64,000 nt of DNA from positions 131,529 through 195,528 of the forward strand of contig JAGZJZ010000005.1 of assembly GCA_018365455.1 (NCBI GenBank). The letters are read 5' to 3'. The position numbers were made by a program, and so were the translations under genes. The notes beneath the pieces are model-generated. The model saw only the letters and a list, made by a program, of their open reading frames with translations, had not been told where the DNA came from and searched no databases. Origin of the DNA: Clostridiales bacterium (GTDB taxonomy: Bacteria > Bacillota > Clostridia > Lachnospirales > Lachnospiraceae). This document shows, piece after piece, positions 26,792-35,316 of the stretch. How positions within the stretch are numbered: the stretch's first letter is position 1; every line of letters starts with the position of its first letter.

Positions 26792-27568
26792 ATGATTACC
26801 AGTACATCAAATCAGCAGATTAAGAATCTGCTTCAACTTCAGAAAAAAGGAAAAGTGCGCAAAGAACAGGATGTGTTCGTAGTTGAAGGTGTTAAGATGT
26901 ATCAGGAGGCACCCGAAGAACAAATAGTCAAGACCTATGTATCCAGAACATTCTATGAAAAGCCGGAAAATAAGCGGATTCTGAATGAAGAAAGGCTGGA
27001 GGTGGTGGAAGACCGGGTATTTGCTGCCGCATCGGATACAAAGACGCCCCAGGGCATCCTGAGTATCGTAAAACAGTCCCACTATAACTTAAAGGAAATT
27101 CTCACATTATCTTCTGCACCCCATCTGCTGATCCTTGAGAATCTGCAGGATCCGGGGAATCTGGGAACTATCATGAGAACAGCAGAAGGTGCCGGCGTAA
27201 ACGGTATCATTATGACCTCGGATACGGTAGATATCTATAATCCCAAGACAATCCGCTCAACCATGGGCTCCCTGTACCGTATGCCATTTTATTATTCGGA
27301 TAATATAGAAGAAACATTAAAAGATTTAAAAGAAAAAAATATTAAAACCTACGCAGCCCATTTAAAAGGTTCCCGTAATTATTATGAAGAAAATTATTTG
27401 GGGGGCACTGCATTTCTCATCGGTAACGAAGGAAACGGTTTAAGTGAATCACTCAGTACACAGGCGGATTGTTACGTTAAGATACCCATGTCAGGCAAGG
27501 TCGAGTCATTGAATGCGGCGATTGCAGCATCGGTACTGATGTATGAAGTGAAGCGTCAGAGGGGGTAA
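26792..27568 (+). CDS. SpoU/TrmH-family RNA 2'-O-methyltransferase
   Basis: A 258-residue SPOUT enzyme with an N-terminal substrate-binding domain (SNQQIKNLLQLQKKGKVRKEQDVFVVEGVKM starts the protein). The C-terminal knotted SAM fold has ILENLQDPGNLGTIMRTAEG, FLIGNEGNGLS and VKIPMSGKVESLNAAIAASVLMYE. It is probably an rRNA or tRNA ribose methylase of the RlmB type. The ATG at 26792 has AGGAG upstream. An in-frame upstream ATG lies inside the terminator hairpin and is unlikely. Confidence 0.9.
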   Translation: MITSTSNQQIKNLLQLQKKGKVRKEQDVFVVEGVKMYQEAPEEQIVKTYVSRTFYEKPENKRILNEERLEVVEDRVFAAASDTKTPQGILSIVKQSHYNLKEILTLSSAPHLLILENLQDPGNLGTIMRTAEGAGVNGIIMTSDTVDIYNPKTIRSTMGSLYRMPFYYSDNIEETLKDLKEKNIKTYAAHLKGSRNYYEENYLGGTAFLIGNEGNGLSESLSTQADCYVKIPMSGKVESLNAAIAASVLMYEVKRQRG

Positions 27569-27625
27569 TCCGGGATCAGATGAACAAGATATGAACACTG
27601 AATAATAAAAACTTAAGAAATAAAC

Positions 27626-27654
27626 TTGACAAACTTCTCATATTATTGTACAAT
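27626..27654 (+). promoter_or_regulatory. promoter of the SleB-like hydrolase gene
   Basis: TTGACA (27626-27631), 17-bp spacer, TACAAT (27649-27654). A 90-base leader follows. Confidence 0.75.
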
Positions 27655-27743
27655 ACATTCGTAACAAAATTTAATAGATTTGTAATAATTGTAATGGAAT
27701 AGTAGTAAATATTTCATGCAACGCAGTTATTCAGGAGGTAAAA

Positions 27744-29075
27744 ATGAAGGGTAGAATGAAACCTGCAATTTGCTGTACTGTATCAGCGCTTACACTTTCC
27801 ATGGCAGTATCGATGGTGTCTATGGCGAAAGAAATGCCAAATGCAGGGACATCAAACATACAAGATCAGACACAAGACAGCGACTGGAATTATCGGGCGG
27901 TTGCGGATGTAACGGACGAATTATTTATCAGATCAATGGCTTCAGAGAACGGTAAAATTATTGGCTATCTGCCAAGTGCCGGCGGAGCATATGTTCTGGA
28001 AAAAGGGGATGACTGGACCAAGGTTCGTTCCGGAGAAGTGGTAGGCTACATAAAGACAGAATATCTTGCATTCGGACAGGATGCTAAGAAATTGGCTGAA
28101 GTTTATGGTACTCCGGGAGTTGAAATTTCTTGGGACGGTGTAAATATTTTTAATAATGCTGATCCTGCAGCGAAAGTTGTGGATACGGCAAACAGGGGCG
28201 AGGGTTACGAGTACACATCTAATAATGGTACTTGGGTAAACATTCAGCTGGACAATTCAAAAAGTGCGTATGTTCCGGCTGAAGATGTAAAAGAAACACT
28301 GCTTCTTGAAACCGCCGTTCCGACGGACGACTATGTAGCACCGGTAAGTGCATACAGCAATGGAAATTATTCAAGCAATGGTTCCGGACAGACAACGGAC
28401 AATGCCGGAAGCTCCAATACGGGAAATAATGCTTCTCAGAATGTGAATAACGTTCCGGAGACAGAGACCACCTGGACGGGAACACCGGAGACAGAAACGA
28501 CCTGGACAGAAGCGCCTCAGACAGAGACGACCTGGACAGAAGCACCTCAGACAGAGACGACCTGGACAGAAGCGCCAGAGACAGAAACGACCTGGACAGA
28601 AGCACCTCAGACAGAGACAACCTGGACAGAAGCACCAGAGACAGAGACGACCTGGACGGAAGCACCAGCGACAGAGGCACCTGCAACGGAAGCTCCTGCA
28701 ACGGATGCACCTCAGACAGAGACGAATGCAAGTTCTTCCGCAAGTGCTGATGATGTGACATTGCTGGCATCGATCATCTACTGTGAAGCTGGAAATCAGC
28801 CGAGAGATGGTAAAGTGGCAGTAGGTGCGGTAGTAATGAACCGTGTGGCTAGTTCTTCCTTTGCCGGCAACATCCGTGACGTCATTTATGAGAGCGGACA
28901 GTTTATGCCGACCTGGGACGGAAGTATGGCAAGTGCACTGGCAAATGGAGTTCCAAGTGACTGCTACGAAGCAGCACAGGCTGCCCTGAACGGAGAGAAT
29001 CCGGTAGGGGGTGCATTATACTTCAATACAGGTTCCGGAAAAGGAATTAAAATTGGAGCACATCAGTTTTATTAA
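27744..29075 (+). CDS. secreted SleB-like cell wall hydrolase with SH3 domain and Thr-rich repeats
   Basis: A 443-residue exported protein: signal peptide (1-28), an SH3b-like region (ADVTDELFIRSMASENGKIIGYL) and a second SH3-like segment, then seven 10-residue repeats of the form [EQ]TETTWTEAP, and a C-terminal Hydrolase_2/SleB domain. The catalytic glutamate lies in IIYCEAGNQPRDGK (Glu348), followed by VAVGAVVMNRV and GGALYFNTG. SleB-type enzymes are lytic transglycosylases of spore cortex or vegetative wall. The vegetative promoter and SH3 domain suggest a growth-phase wall role. Confidence 0.88.
   Translation: MKGRMKPAICCTVSALTLSMAVSMVSMAKEMPNAGTSNIQDQTQDSDWNYRAVADVTDELFIRSMASENGKIIGYLPSAGGAYVLEKGDDWTKVRSGEVVGYIKTEYLAFGQDAKKLAEVYGTPGVEISWDGVNIFNNADPAAKVVDTANRGEGYEYTSNNGTWVNIQLDNSKSAYVPAEDVKETLLLETAVPTDDYVAPVSAYSNGNYSSNGSGQTTDNAGSSNTGNNASQNVNNVPETETTWTGTPETETTWTEAPQTETTWTEAPQTETTWTEAPETETTWTEAPQTETTWTEAPETETTWTEAPATEAPATEAPATDAPQTETNASSSASADDVTLLASIIYCEAGNQPRDGKVAVGAVVMNRVASSSFAGNIRDVIYESGQFMPTWDGSMASALANGVPSDCYEAAQAALNGENPVGGALYFNTGSGKGIKIGAHQFY
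28455..28664 (+). repeat. seven tandem 30-bp coding repeats
   Basis: Each 30-base unit encodes P[EQ]TETTWT[EG][AT]. The units are nearly identical in DNA, so copy number can change by slippage. They form the linker between the SH3 and hydrolase domains. Confidence 0.9.
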
Positions 29076-29100
29076 TAAGAACCTATAAAAAAACATTAGT

Positions 29101-29140
29101 AAAAGGAAGCTGACATCTTTTGGTGCCGGCTTCCTTTTTA
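29101..29140 (+). terminator. intrinsic terminator
   Basis: AAAAGGAAGC / GCTTCCTTTT perfect 10-bp stem with A and T tails, 25 bases after the hydrolase stop. Confidence 0.85.
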
Positions 29141-29167
29141 TCCCTAAGGAAATATCTGAATCTTAAG

Positions 29168-29196
29168 TTGTATTTTCCCACTATTTATAGTAAAAT
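29168..29196 (+). promoter_or_regulatory. promoter of the nfeD-SPFH operon
   Basis: TTGTAT (29168-29173), 17-bp spacer, TAAAAT (29191-29196), about 42 bases before the start. Confidence 0.5.
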
Positions 29197-29238
29197 ATAA
29201 AGGTAACATATAAATACTCTGACAGGAGGGTAATAATT

Positions 29239-29679
29239 ATGGAAATAGAATCTATTTGTTGGCTTGTTTTATTTATTATCCTAATTGTAATCGAACTTGC
29301 TACAATGGGTTTGACAACAATCTGGTTTGCAGGGGGAGCCGTTGCAGGGTTCATTATATCGGTCCTGAATGGAAATATTATACTTCAAATCCTTGCATTT
29401 GTTATTGTCTCCGTGGTTCTATTAGTTTTTACAAGACCGTTTGCAGTCAGATATGTTAATAAAAATCGGGCTAAGACCAATGTGGATAGTTTGATTGGCA
29501 AGAAGGCAATTGTGACCAAAGCGATTGACAATCTGCTGGGTCAGGGCCAGGCTGTGGTAAATGGACTGGAGTGGACCGCCCGGACGGATGATGACAAAGT
29601 GAAGATTGCAGAAGGGAAAACCGTAGTTATTGAACGGATCAGCGGAGTAAAATTAATTGTTAAAGAGAAGGAGAATTAA
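29239..29679 (+). CDS. NfeD family membrane protein
   Basis: A 146-residue short-form NfeD: three hydrophobic helices in residues 5-75, then a soluble OB fold (IGKKAIVTKAI ... GLEWTARTDDDKVKIAEGKTVVIERISG). It lacks the serine protease domain of long forms. NfeD proteins are almost always paired with SPFH proteins, as here, where the stop is three bases before the next start. ACAGGAGGG precedes the ATG. Confidence 0.92.
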   Translation: MEIESICWLVLFIILIVIELATMGLTTIWFAGGAVAGFIISVLNGNIILQILAFVIVSVVLLVFTRPFAVRYVNKNRAKTNVDSLIGKKAIVTKAIDNLLGQGQAVVNGLEWTARTDDDKVKIAEGKTVVIERISGVKLIVKEKEN

Positions 29680-29682
29680 GTT

Positions 29683-30630
29683 ATGGAAGGTAGCGTTTCA
29701 TCGGTTATGGTACCTATTTTAATTATTGCGTTAATTATTATTTTATTGTTGTTAGTTGTTTCCTGCATTAAGATTGTTCCTCAGGCGCAGGCAATGGTTG
29801 TGGAACGACTTGGCGGATATCAGGGAACCTGGTCTGTGGGATTACATTTTAAAGTACCTTTTATCGACAGAATTGCAAAGAAGGTTCTGTTAAAAGAGCA
29901 GGTTGTGGATTTTGCTCCCCAGCCGGTAATTACCAAAGATAATGTAACGATGCGGATTGATACAGTTGTATTCTTTCAGATTACAGATCCCAAGCTATTT
30001 GCATATGGGGTTGAGAATCCCATTATGGCAATTGAGAATCTGACCGCTACTACGTTACGTAATATCATAGGTGATATGGAACTGGATCAGACACTGACCT
30101 CCAGAGAAATTATTAATACAAAGATGCGTGCATCTCTTGATATCGCAACAGATCCATGGGGAATTAAAGTAAACCGCGTGGAATTAAAAAATATTATTCC
30201 TCCGGCAGCCATTCAGGATGCCATGGAAAAACAGATGAAGGCAGAACGTGAACGAAGAGAATCCATTCTGCGTGCGGAAGGTGAGAAGAAATCCACCATT
30301 CTGGTAGCAGAAGGACACAAAGAATCTTCTATCTTAGAGGCTGAGGCTGAAAAGCAGGCTGCGATCCTTCGTGCAGAGGCACAAAAGGAAAAGATGATCC
30401 GTGAAGCAGAAGGTGAAGCGGAAGCAATTATCAAAGTGCAGAAAGCGAATGCAGATGGTATCCGATTCCTTAAAGAAGCAGGAGCCGATCAGTCCGTATT
30501 AGCACTTAAGAGCTTTGAGGCATTGGAAAAAGTAGCAGATGGCCAGGCAACAAAGATTATTATTCCGTCTGAGATACAAAATGTGGCAGGGCTTGTGAAG
30601 TCCATTACGGAAGTTGCAAGGGATATTTAG
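29683..30630 (+). CDS. SPFH/stomatin-like membrane scaffold protein
   Basis: A 315-residue QmcA/stomatin-type protein. One N-terminal transmembrane helix (residues 8-28) precedes the SPFH domain (VPQAQAMVVERLGGYQGTW, VDFAPQPVITKDNVTM). A long charged coiled coil (about 180-270, KQMKAERERRESILRAEGEKK) promotes oligomers. It organises membrane microdomains, probably with its NfeD partner. AGGAG precedes the ATG. Confidence 0.93.
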   Translation: MEGSVSSVMVPILIIALIIILLLLVVSCIKIVPQAQAMVVERLGGYQGTWSVGLHFKVPFIDRIAKKVLLKEQVVDFAPQPVITKDNVTMRIDTVVFFQITDPKLFAYGVENPIMAIENLTATTLRNIIGDMELDQTLTSREIINTKMRASLDIATDPWGIKVNRVELKNIIPPAAIQDAMEKQMKAERERRESILRAEGEKKSTILVAEGHKESSILEAEAEKQAAILRAEAQKEKMIREAEGEAEAIIKVQKANADGIRFLKEAGADQSVLALKSFEALEKVADGQATKIIIPSEIQNVAGLVKSITEVARDI

Positions 30631-30754
30631 CCCTACAGCCGGAACTAATATTCCGCGAAGTGTGAATCACAGCTGTAAGAAACAATTTTAAGGCATGATC
30701 TAAAATGATGAATAAGTTTAAGCATAGGCTGTGGGGATATGGCAGAAATAGTTA

Positions 30755-30783
30755 AAAATTCTGCTGATTCCCGCAGTTTTTTA
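30755..30783 (+). terminator. weak terminator-like hairpin
   Basis: CTGC-TGATTCCC-GCAG flanked by A-rich and T-rich tails, between the SPFH gene and the argF promoter. The stem is short. Confidence 0.4.
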
Positions 30784-30804
30784 TGTTCTATAAGAGATAA
30801 TATG

Positions 30805-30833
30805 TTGAACAAAACCGAGAACAGTGGTATGAT
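30805..30833 (+). promoter_or_regulatory. promoter of argF
   Basis: TTGAAC (30805-30810), 17-bp spacer, TATGAT (30828-30833), 45 bases before the start. I see no convincing ARG box. Confidence 0.55.
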
Positions 30834-30877
30834 GGAAAACAAATCACGATATTACCGAAGCGCTAAGAGGAGGAAAC

Positions 30878-31816
30878 ATGATGAATTTAAAAGGACGCAG
30901 TTTTTTAACATTAAAAGATTTCACTTCTGAAGAAATAGAATACCTGCTGGAACTGGCAGGCCAGCTTAAGGAAAGAAAGAAACGCGGTGTATTGGGAACC
31001 AGCCTGCGCGGAAAAAATGTTGCTTTGATTTTTGAAAAACCATCTACCAGAACGAGATGTGCTTTTACCATCGGATGTACCGATGAAGGAGGACATCCGG
31101 AGTACCTGGGTAAGGATGATATACAGTTAGGCCATAAGGAAAGTGTGGAAGATACCGCAAGAGTTCTGGGAAGAATGTTTGATGGTATTGAATTCCGCGG
31201 ATTTAAGCATGAAACGGTTGAGAAACTGGCTGAATACGCAGGCGTACCGGTTTGGAACGGGTTGACCGATGATTATCATCCAACTCAGATTCTGGCTGAT
31301 ATGCTGACCATGAAGGAACATTTTGGCTATCTGAAGGGGCTTCGTTTTGTCTATTTAGGTGACGGACGCAACAATATGGCGAACAGCCTGATGATTGGCT
31401 GTGCAAAACTGGGTGTTCATTTTACCATAATCGCACCGAAAGTATTGTGGCCGAAAGAAGAACTGGTGTCATTATGTGAGGGATACGCAAAGGAATCCCA
31501 GGCAACGATAACCCTTACGGATTCAACAGACGGTGTGAAGGATGCTGACGTCCTCTATACAGATGTTTGGTGCTCTATGGGTGAAGAAGATAAAGCGGCA
31601 GAGCGGATTGCCTTGTTATCCCCATATCAGATTAACAGTGAACTTATGGGCAAAACCGGCAAAGATACCACAATCTTTATGCATTGCCTTCCAGCAGTAA
31701 AAGGAAAAGAAGTTACGGAAGAGGTATTTGAATCCGATGCATCGGTTGTGTTTGATGAGGCTGAAAATCGTATGCATACAATTAAAGCTGTTATGGTAGC
31801 AACTCTTGGTGAGTAA
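30878..31816 (+). CDS. argF: ornithine carbamoyltransferase
   Basis: A 312-residue enzyme that makes citrulline from ornithine and carbamoyl phosphate. It has the carbamoyl-phosphate loop FEKPSTRTRCAF, the HPTQILADMLT motif, the ornithine-site segment DVWCSMGEE and the catalytic FMHCLPA. AGGAGGAAAC precedes tandem ATGs at 30878 and 30881. Nothing nearby tells whether it serves arginine synthesis or the arginine deiminase route. No arcA/arcC lies next to it. Confidence 0.96.
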   Translation: MMNLKGRSFLTLKDFTSEEIEYLLELAGQLKERKKRGVLGTSLRGKNVALIFEKPSTRTRCAFTIGCTDEGGHPEYLGKDDIQLGHKESVEDTARVLGRMFDGIEFRGFKHETVEKLAEYAGVPVWNGLTDDYHPTQILADMLTMKEHFGYLKGLRFVYLGDGRNNMANSLMIGCAKLGVHFTIIAPKVLWPKEELVSLCEGYAKESQATITLTDSTDGVKDADVLYTDVWCSMGEEDKAAERIALLSPYQINSELMGKTGKDTTIFMHCLPAVKGKEVTEEVFESDASVVFDEAENRMHTIKAVMVATLGE

Positions 31817-31905
31817 CTATCCATGGAGGAAAGGCTTCGGCATACTTCTGGCAAGCCTGGAATATGCCGGCGCAAGCCTGCTTGCACTGTTCAAGAGGTA
31901 TGAAT

Positions 31906-32175
31906 ATGAAGAAATTTGCAAATAAAAGATCTCTGGATCTTGAGGTGGCAGGGACAATAGCCAGTTTTGCCATTATTATATTAACGGTGGCAGCATTTTG
32001 GGATTATCAGTCTGGACAGCGGATATTTATTGCCGTTTTTCTCATGGGAAGTATTCTCAATGGGAGTCTCGCCGGTATGAACTGGTACCGCCGCCATATA
32101 GCGGCAGGGATTCTGTTTACCATTCTGACAATGATTTATCTGGGTGTCTGCGTGTATGCCGCACTGGCAGTTTAG
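31906..32175 (+). CDS. small hypothetical membrane protein
   Basis: An 89-residue protein with three predicted transmembrane helices (LEVAGTIASFAIIILTVAAF, IFIAVFLMGSILNGSLAGM, AAGILFTILTMIYLGVCVY). I do not recognise the family. The ATG at 31906 is preferred to 31900, because AGAGG is too close to the earlier codon. It lies 26 bases upstream of birA, so probably the same operon. Confidence 0.65.
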   Translation: MKKFANKRSLDLEVAGTIASFAIIILTVAAFWDYQSGQRIFIAVFLMGSILNGSLAGMNWYRRHIAAGILFTILTMIYLGVCVYAALAV

Positions 32176-32201
32176 AGTTTAAAACAGGAGGGCAAACATT
32201 T

Positions 32202-33182
32202 GTGAAAAGTAAAATATTAGGTGCGCTTCGCAGTGCCGAGGACCATGTTTCAGGGCAGGAACTCTGTGAAAATTTCGGAGTCACCAGAACAGCAATCTGG
32301 AAGGCTATGAACCAGCTGAAAGAGGAAGGCTATGAGATCGAGGCAGTTTCCAATAAGGGATATCGATTGAAGGGCTGCCCGGACAGCGTGAAAGAGGAAG
32401 AACTGCTCAGCCGGATAAATACAAAGTGGGCAGGGCGGCAGATTGCATATATAAAGGAAGTGGATTCCACCAATAATTATGCCAGACGTCTGGCGGAAAA
32501 CGGTGCCGCCCACGGAACTCTGACGGTGACGGACTGTCAGTATGGCGGAAAAGGCAGAAGGGGTAAGTCCTGGAGTATGCCGGAAAAAAGTTCTGTGGCG
32601 ATGACGTTAATCATACGCCCCCAGATGAACCCCGGGAAAGCATCCATGCTGACGCTGGTTATGGGACTGGCTGTTGCCAGGGCCGTGAACCGCATTGCAG
32701 GACTTCCGGCAAAGATTAAATGGCCGAATGATGTTGTATTAAACGGCAGAAAGATCTGCGGGATTCTAACTGAGATGAGTGCAGAGATGGAAGCGGTAAA
32801 TTATATCGTAATCGGTGCAGGCATTAACGTAAATATGGATGAGGTGCCAGCGGAAATTGAACATGTGGCAACGTCACTTTCACTGGAGTGCAGCAAGAAG
32901 ATTCACCGTGCAGAAGTGATACAATACTGCATGGAAGAATTTGAACGATGTTATGAAAAATTTATGCAGACACAGGATTTGTCTCTTTTGTTGGAAGAAT
33001 ATAATAAAGTACTTGTGAATAAAGGTAATATGGTAAAAGTATTGGAACCGGGCAATGAATACACAGGTATTTCCGAAGGAATAAACAGCCAGGGGGAATT
33101 GCTTGTCACCAAAGATAACGGAGATCAGGTATGTGTGTTTGCGGGTGAAGTATCTGTCCGGGGATTTTACGGTTATGTATAA
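32202..33182 (+). CDS. birA: bifunctional biotin-[acetyl-CoA-carboxylase] ligase / biotin operon repressor
   Basis: A 326-residue group II BirA. An N-terminal winged helix (VSGQELCENFGVTRTAIWKAMNQLKEEGYEIEA) binds DNA, and the ligase core carries GGKGRRGKSW and KWPNDVVLNGRKICGIL. The C-terminal SH3-like domain includes GISEGINSQGELLV. It attaches biotin to carboxylases and, with biotinyl-AMP, represses biotin genes. The start is GTG at 32202 after CAGGAGGGC. An in-frame upstream extension overlaps the small membrane gene and is rejected. Confidence 0.95.
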   Translation: MKSKILGALRSAEDHVSGQELCENFGVTRTAIWKAMNQLKEEGYEIEAVSNKGYRLKGCPDSVKEEELLSRINTKWAGRQIAYIKEVDSTNNYARRLAENGAAHGTLTVTDCQYGGKGRRGKSWSMPEKSSVAMTLIIRPQMNPGKASMLTLVMGLAVARAVNRIAGLPAKIKWPNDVVLNGRKICGILTEMSAEMEAVNYIVIGAGINVNMDEVPAEIEHVATSLSLECSKKIHRAEVIQYCMEEFERCYEKFMQTQDLSLLLEEYNKVLVNKGNMVKVLEPGNEYTGISEGINSQGELLVTKDNGDQVCVFAGEVSVRGFYGYV

Positions 33183-33199
33183 AGTGGAATCATAAGCAG

Positions 33200-33265
33200 C
33201 AACCCTCGCGGCAGTCGCCAAATGACGCGCCAGCGTGTCCGTTTGGCTCGTTGCTCGCGGGAATA
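33200..33265. repeat. dispersed repeat (CGCCAGCGTGTCCGTTTGG family), copy 2
   Basis: The 19-base core 33228-33246 is identical to 14005-14023. In this copy CCAAATGACGCG can pair with CGTGTCCGTTTGG to form a hairpin. The end TTGCTCGCGGGAATA (33251-33265) is identical to 26701-26715. Confidence 0.6.
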
Positions 33266-33315
33266 ATTAAATTTGAAGGAATCATAATTTAGTGAACAGG
33301 TGTCAGGAGGAAACG

Positions 33316-33651
33316 ATGTACCAGGACAAACTAGTTTTATGCGGAGCAAGCGCATATGAGCAAAAATTTTATTTAAATGAGAATTTCGCGGCTCTTCCCG
33401 ACAGTATTAAAGACGAACTGAAGATTATGTGCGTCTTATATACCCAGGATGTAGGAGGTGTGATCACCCTTGAATTTGAAGAGGATGGAACGCTTTGTTT
33501 TCAAACGGAGGCACATGAATCCGATTATGCCTATGATGAGATTGGAAGCGTGCTGAAGATCAAGGAACTACAGCGGAGCAAGGAAGAATTGCTGCGCTCA
33601 CTGGAGATGTATTATAAAGTATTTTTTCTTGGAGAAGACTATGAAGATTAA
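33316..33651 (+). CDS. DUF6145-like hypothetical protein
   Basis: A 111-residue acidic soluble protein starting MYQDKLVLCGASAYEQKFY, with a C-terminal helix KIKELQRSKEELLRSLEMYYKVFFLGEDYED. It matches my recollection of DUF6145, a Lachnospiraceae family of unknown function found upstream of dihydrouridine synthase genes. CAGGAGG precedes the ATG. It overlaps the next gene by 11 bases, so translation is coupled. Confidence 0.75.
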   Translation: MYQDKLVLCGASAYEQKFYLNENFAALPDSIKDELKIMCVLYTQDVGGVITLEFEEDGTLCFQTEAHESDYAYDEIGSVLKIKELQRSKEELLRSLEMYYKVFFLGEDYED

Positions 33652-34600
33652 GATAGGCAGCGTAGAGCTGGCAAATCCATTTGTCTTAGCGCCGATGGCA
33701 GGGGTAACTGACCTGCCATTTCGCTTGCTTTGCAAAGAGCAGGGGGCAGGACTTCTGAGTATGGAAATGGTGAGTGCGAAAGCAATTTCCTTCCATAATA
33801 AGAATACAGAAAAATTAATGGAGATAGAGAATACAGAACACCCCATAGCGCTGCAGCTGTTTGGGTCAGATCCGGATATTATCAGTGAAATGGCGAAGGA
33901 AATAGAAGAAAAAGATTTTGATATTCTGGATATCAATATGGGCTGCCCGGTACCCAAAGTAGTGAATAATCAGGAAGGGTCCGCACTCATGAAAGATCCT
34001 AAGAGAGTTGCGGAGATTGTAAATAAAACCGTAAAAGCAGTAAAAAAGCCGGTTACCGTAAAGATCAGAAAAGGATTTGATCCGGAGCACGTGAATGCGG
34101 TAGAGATTGCCAGAATTATAGAAGATTGCGGTGGGGCTGCAATTGCGGTGCATGGCAGAACCAGGGAACAGTATTATTCCGGTGAAGCAGACTGGGATAT
34201 CATACGGCAGGTAAAAGAGGCCGTATCAATTCCAGTTATCGGAAACGGAGATGTTACGGATCCACTGTCGGCAGAGAAGATGATGAAAGAGACCGGATGT
34301 GACGGCGTGATGATTGGGAGAGCTGCAAGAGGAAATCCATGGATATTCAGAGACCTGGCTGCATACTTTGAAGAAGGGGTATTGCTCCCGAAACCTTCGA
34401 TTCCCGAATTAAAGGAAATGATTTTAAAACACGCATCGCTTCAGCTTCAATATAAAGGAGAATATACCGGGATCAGGGAAATGCGAAAGCATGTGGCATG
34501 GTACACGGCAGGTTATCCCCATTCGGCTGCCATACGCCGATGCGTCAATGAGATTGAGAGTATGGAGCTGTTGGAAAAGATGCTGGAAGAAAAATTTTAG
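33641..34600 (+). CDS. dusB: tRNA-dihydrouridine synthase (DusB type)
   Basis: A 319-residue FMN enzyme that reduces uridines in the tRNA D loop. Motifs are LAPMAGVTDLPFRLL, the catalytic cysteine in DINMGCPVPKVV, QEGSALMKDP, VKIRKGFD, HGRTREQYYSG and IGNGDVTDP with MIGRAARGNPWIF. The ATG at 33641 lies inside the end of the upstream gene with GGAGAAG as its ribosome binding site. An in-frame start four codons earlier is less well placed. Confidence 0.94.
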   Translation: MKIKIGSVELANPFVLAPMAGVTDLPFRLLCKEQGAGLLSMEMVSAKAISFHNKNTEKLMEIENTEHPIALQLFGSDPDIISEMAKEIEEKDFDILDINMGCPVPKVVNNQEGSALMKDPKRVAEIVNKTVKAVKKPVTVKIRKGFDPEHVNAVEIARIIEDCGGAAIAVHGRTREQYYSGEADWDIIRQVKEAVSIPVIGNGDVTDPLSAEKMMKETGCDGVMIGRAARGNPWIFRDLAAYFEEGVLLPKPSIPELKEMILKHASLQLQYKGEYTGIREMRKHVAWYTAGYPHSAAIRRCVNEIESMELLEKMLEEKF

Positions 34601-34643
34601 CTGTTGGAAGATACTGGATGGCGCTATTTTAACCTTGAGATTC

Positions 34644-34672
34644 TTGACAATTTGCCACTGATAGGATATAAT
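34644..34672 (+). promoter_or_regulatory. strong promoter of greA-lysS
   Basis: Consensus TTGACA (34644-34649), 17-bp spacer, TATAAT (34667-34672), with a leader of about 140 bases before greA. Confidence 0.85.
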
Positions 34673-34702
34673 ACTGTGATTGTTACGTAAACGTATGATG
34701 CA

Positions 34703-34742
34703 CCTCATTTTATAGAATGGGAAACAGTCCTGTAAAATGAGG
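34703..34742 (+). other. leader hairpin upstream of greA
   Basis: CCTCATTTTA / TAAAATGAGG is a perfect 10-bp stem with a 20-base loop, located inside the 5' leader about 30 bases after the expected transcription start and followed by a short TTGTTTCG. It could be a leader attenuator. The T-run is poor. Confidence 0.55.
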
Positions 34743-34817
34743 TTGTTTCGTGTATGAGTGCGTTAAGGGGCTTGAAAACAAATACAAACAAATAGATGTA
34801 GGAAGGGTGCTGTAAGA

Positions 34818-35300
34818 ATGGAAGAAAAGAAAAACTTATTAACTTATGCGGGATTAAAAAGCCTGGAAGAAGAGCTTCATGATTTGAAGGTTGTAAAAAG
34901 AAAAGAAGTTGCCGGAAAAATTAAAGAGGCAAGAGAACAGGGAGATCTTTCTGAAAATGCTGAATACGATGCAGCAAAAGACGAACAGAGAGATATCGAA
35001 GCAAGAATTGAACAGATTGAAAAAATCTTAAAAAATGCAGAAGTAATTGTAGAAGATGAAGTTGATTTAGACAAAATCAGCGTTGGATGTGCTGTAAAAG
35101 TATACGATGCTGAGTTTGAAGAAGAACTGGACTTTAAGATCGTAGGGTCTTCCGAAGCAAATAGTCTTCAGGGTAAGATTTCAAATGAGTCTCCGGTTGG
35201 AAAAGCTTTAATCGGCGCAAAAGTTGGCGATGAAGTGGTTGTGGAAACCCAGGCAGGAGATATGAAATATAAGGTTTTAGAAATACAGAGATCCATTTAA
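34818..35300 (+). CDS. greA: transcription elongation factor GreA
   Basis: A 160-residue factor that stimulates RNA cleavage by backtracked RNA polymerase. The N-terminal coiled coil has LTYAGLKSLEEELHDLKVVKR and the tip motif GDLSENAEYDAAKDEQ with the functional acidic pair. The C-terminal FKBP-like domain reads IVGSSEANSLQGKISNESPVGKALIGAKVGDEV. It is followed 16 bases later by lysS. Confidence 0.97.
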   Translation: MEEKKNLLTYAGLKSLEEELHDLKVVKRKEVAGKIKEAREQGDLSENAEYDAAKDEQRDIEARIEQIEKILKNAEVIVEDEVDLDKISVGCAVKVYDAEFEEELDFKIVGSSEANSLQGKISNESPVGKALIGAKVGDEVVVETQAGDMKYKVLEIQRSI

Positions 35301-35316
35301 TGAAGGAGGAAAGACA

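Noticed and set aside
28455..28664. Regularly spaced repeats that could suggest a CRISPR array
   Set aside because: The 30-bp units are directly adjacent with no spacers, keep one reading frame, and encode a Thr/Pro-rich linker.
28219..28770. 183-codon minus-strand open frame with Ser/Leu-rich repeats
   Set aside because: It is the antisense of the tandem repeat region of the SleB-like gene, with low complexity and no ribosome binding site.
31998..32201. N-terminal extension of birA by 68 codons
   Set aside because: It overlaps the small membrane gene out of frame. The GTG at 32202 has a good ribosome binding site and gives the normal BirA N terminus.
34681..34817. Riboswitch upstream of greA-lysS (lysine class)
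   Set aside because: The leader is too short and shows a single hairpin without the multi-helix lysine riboswitch architecture.
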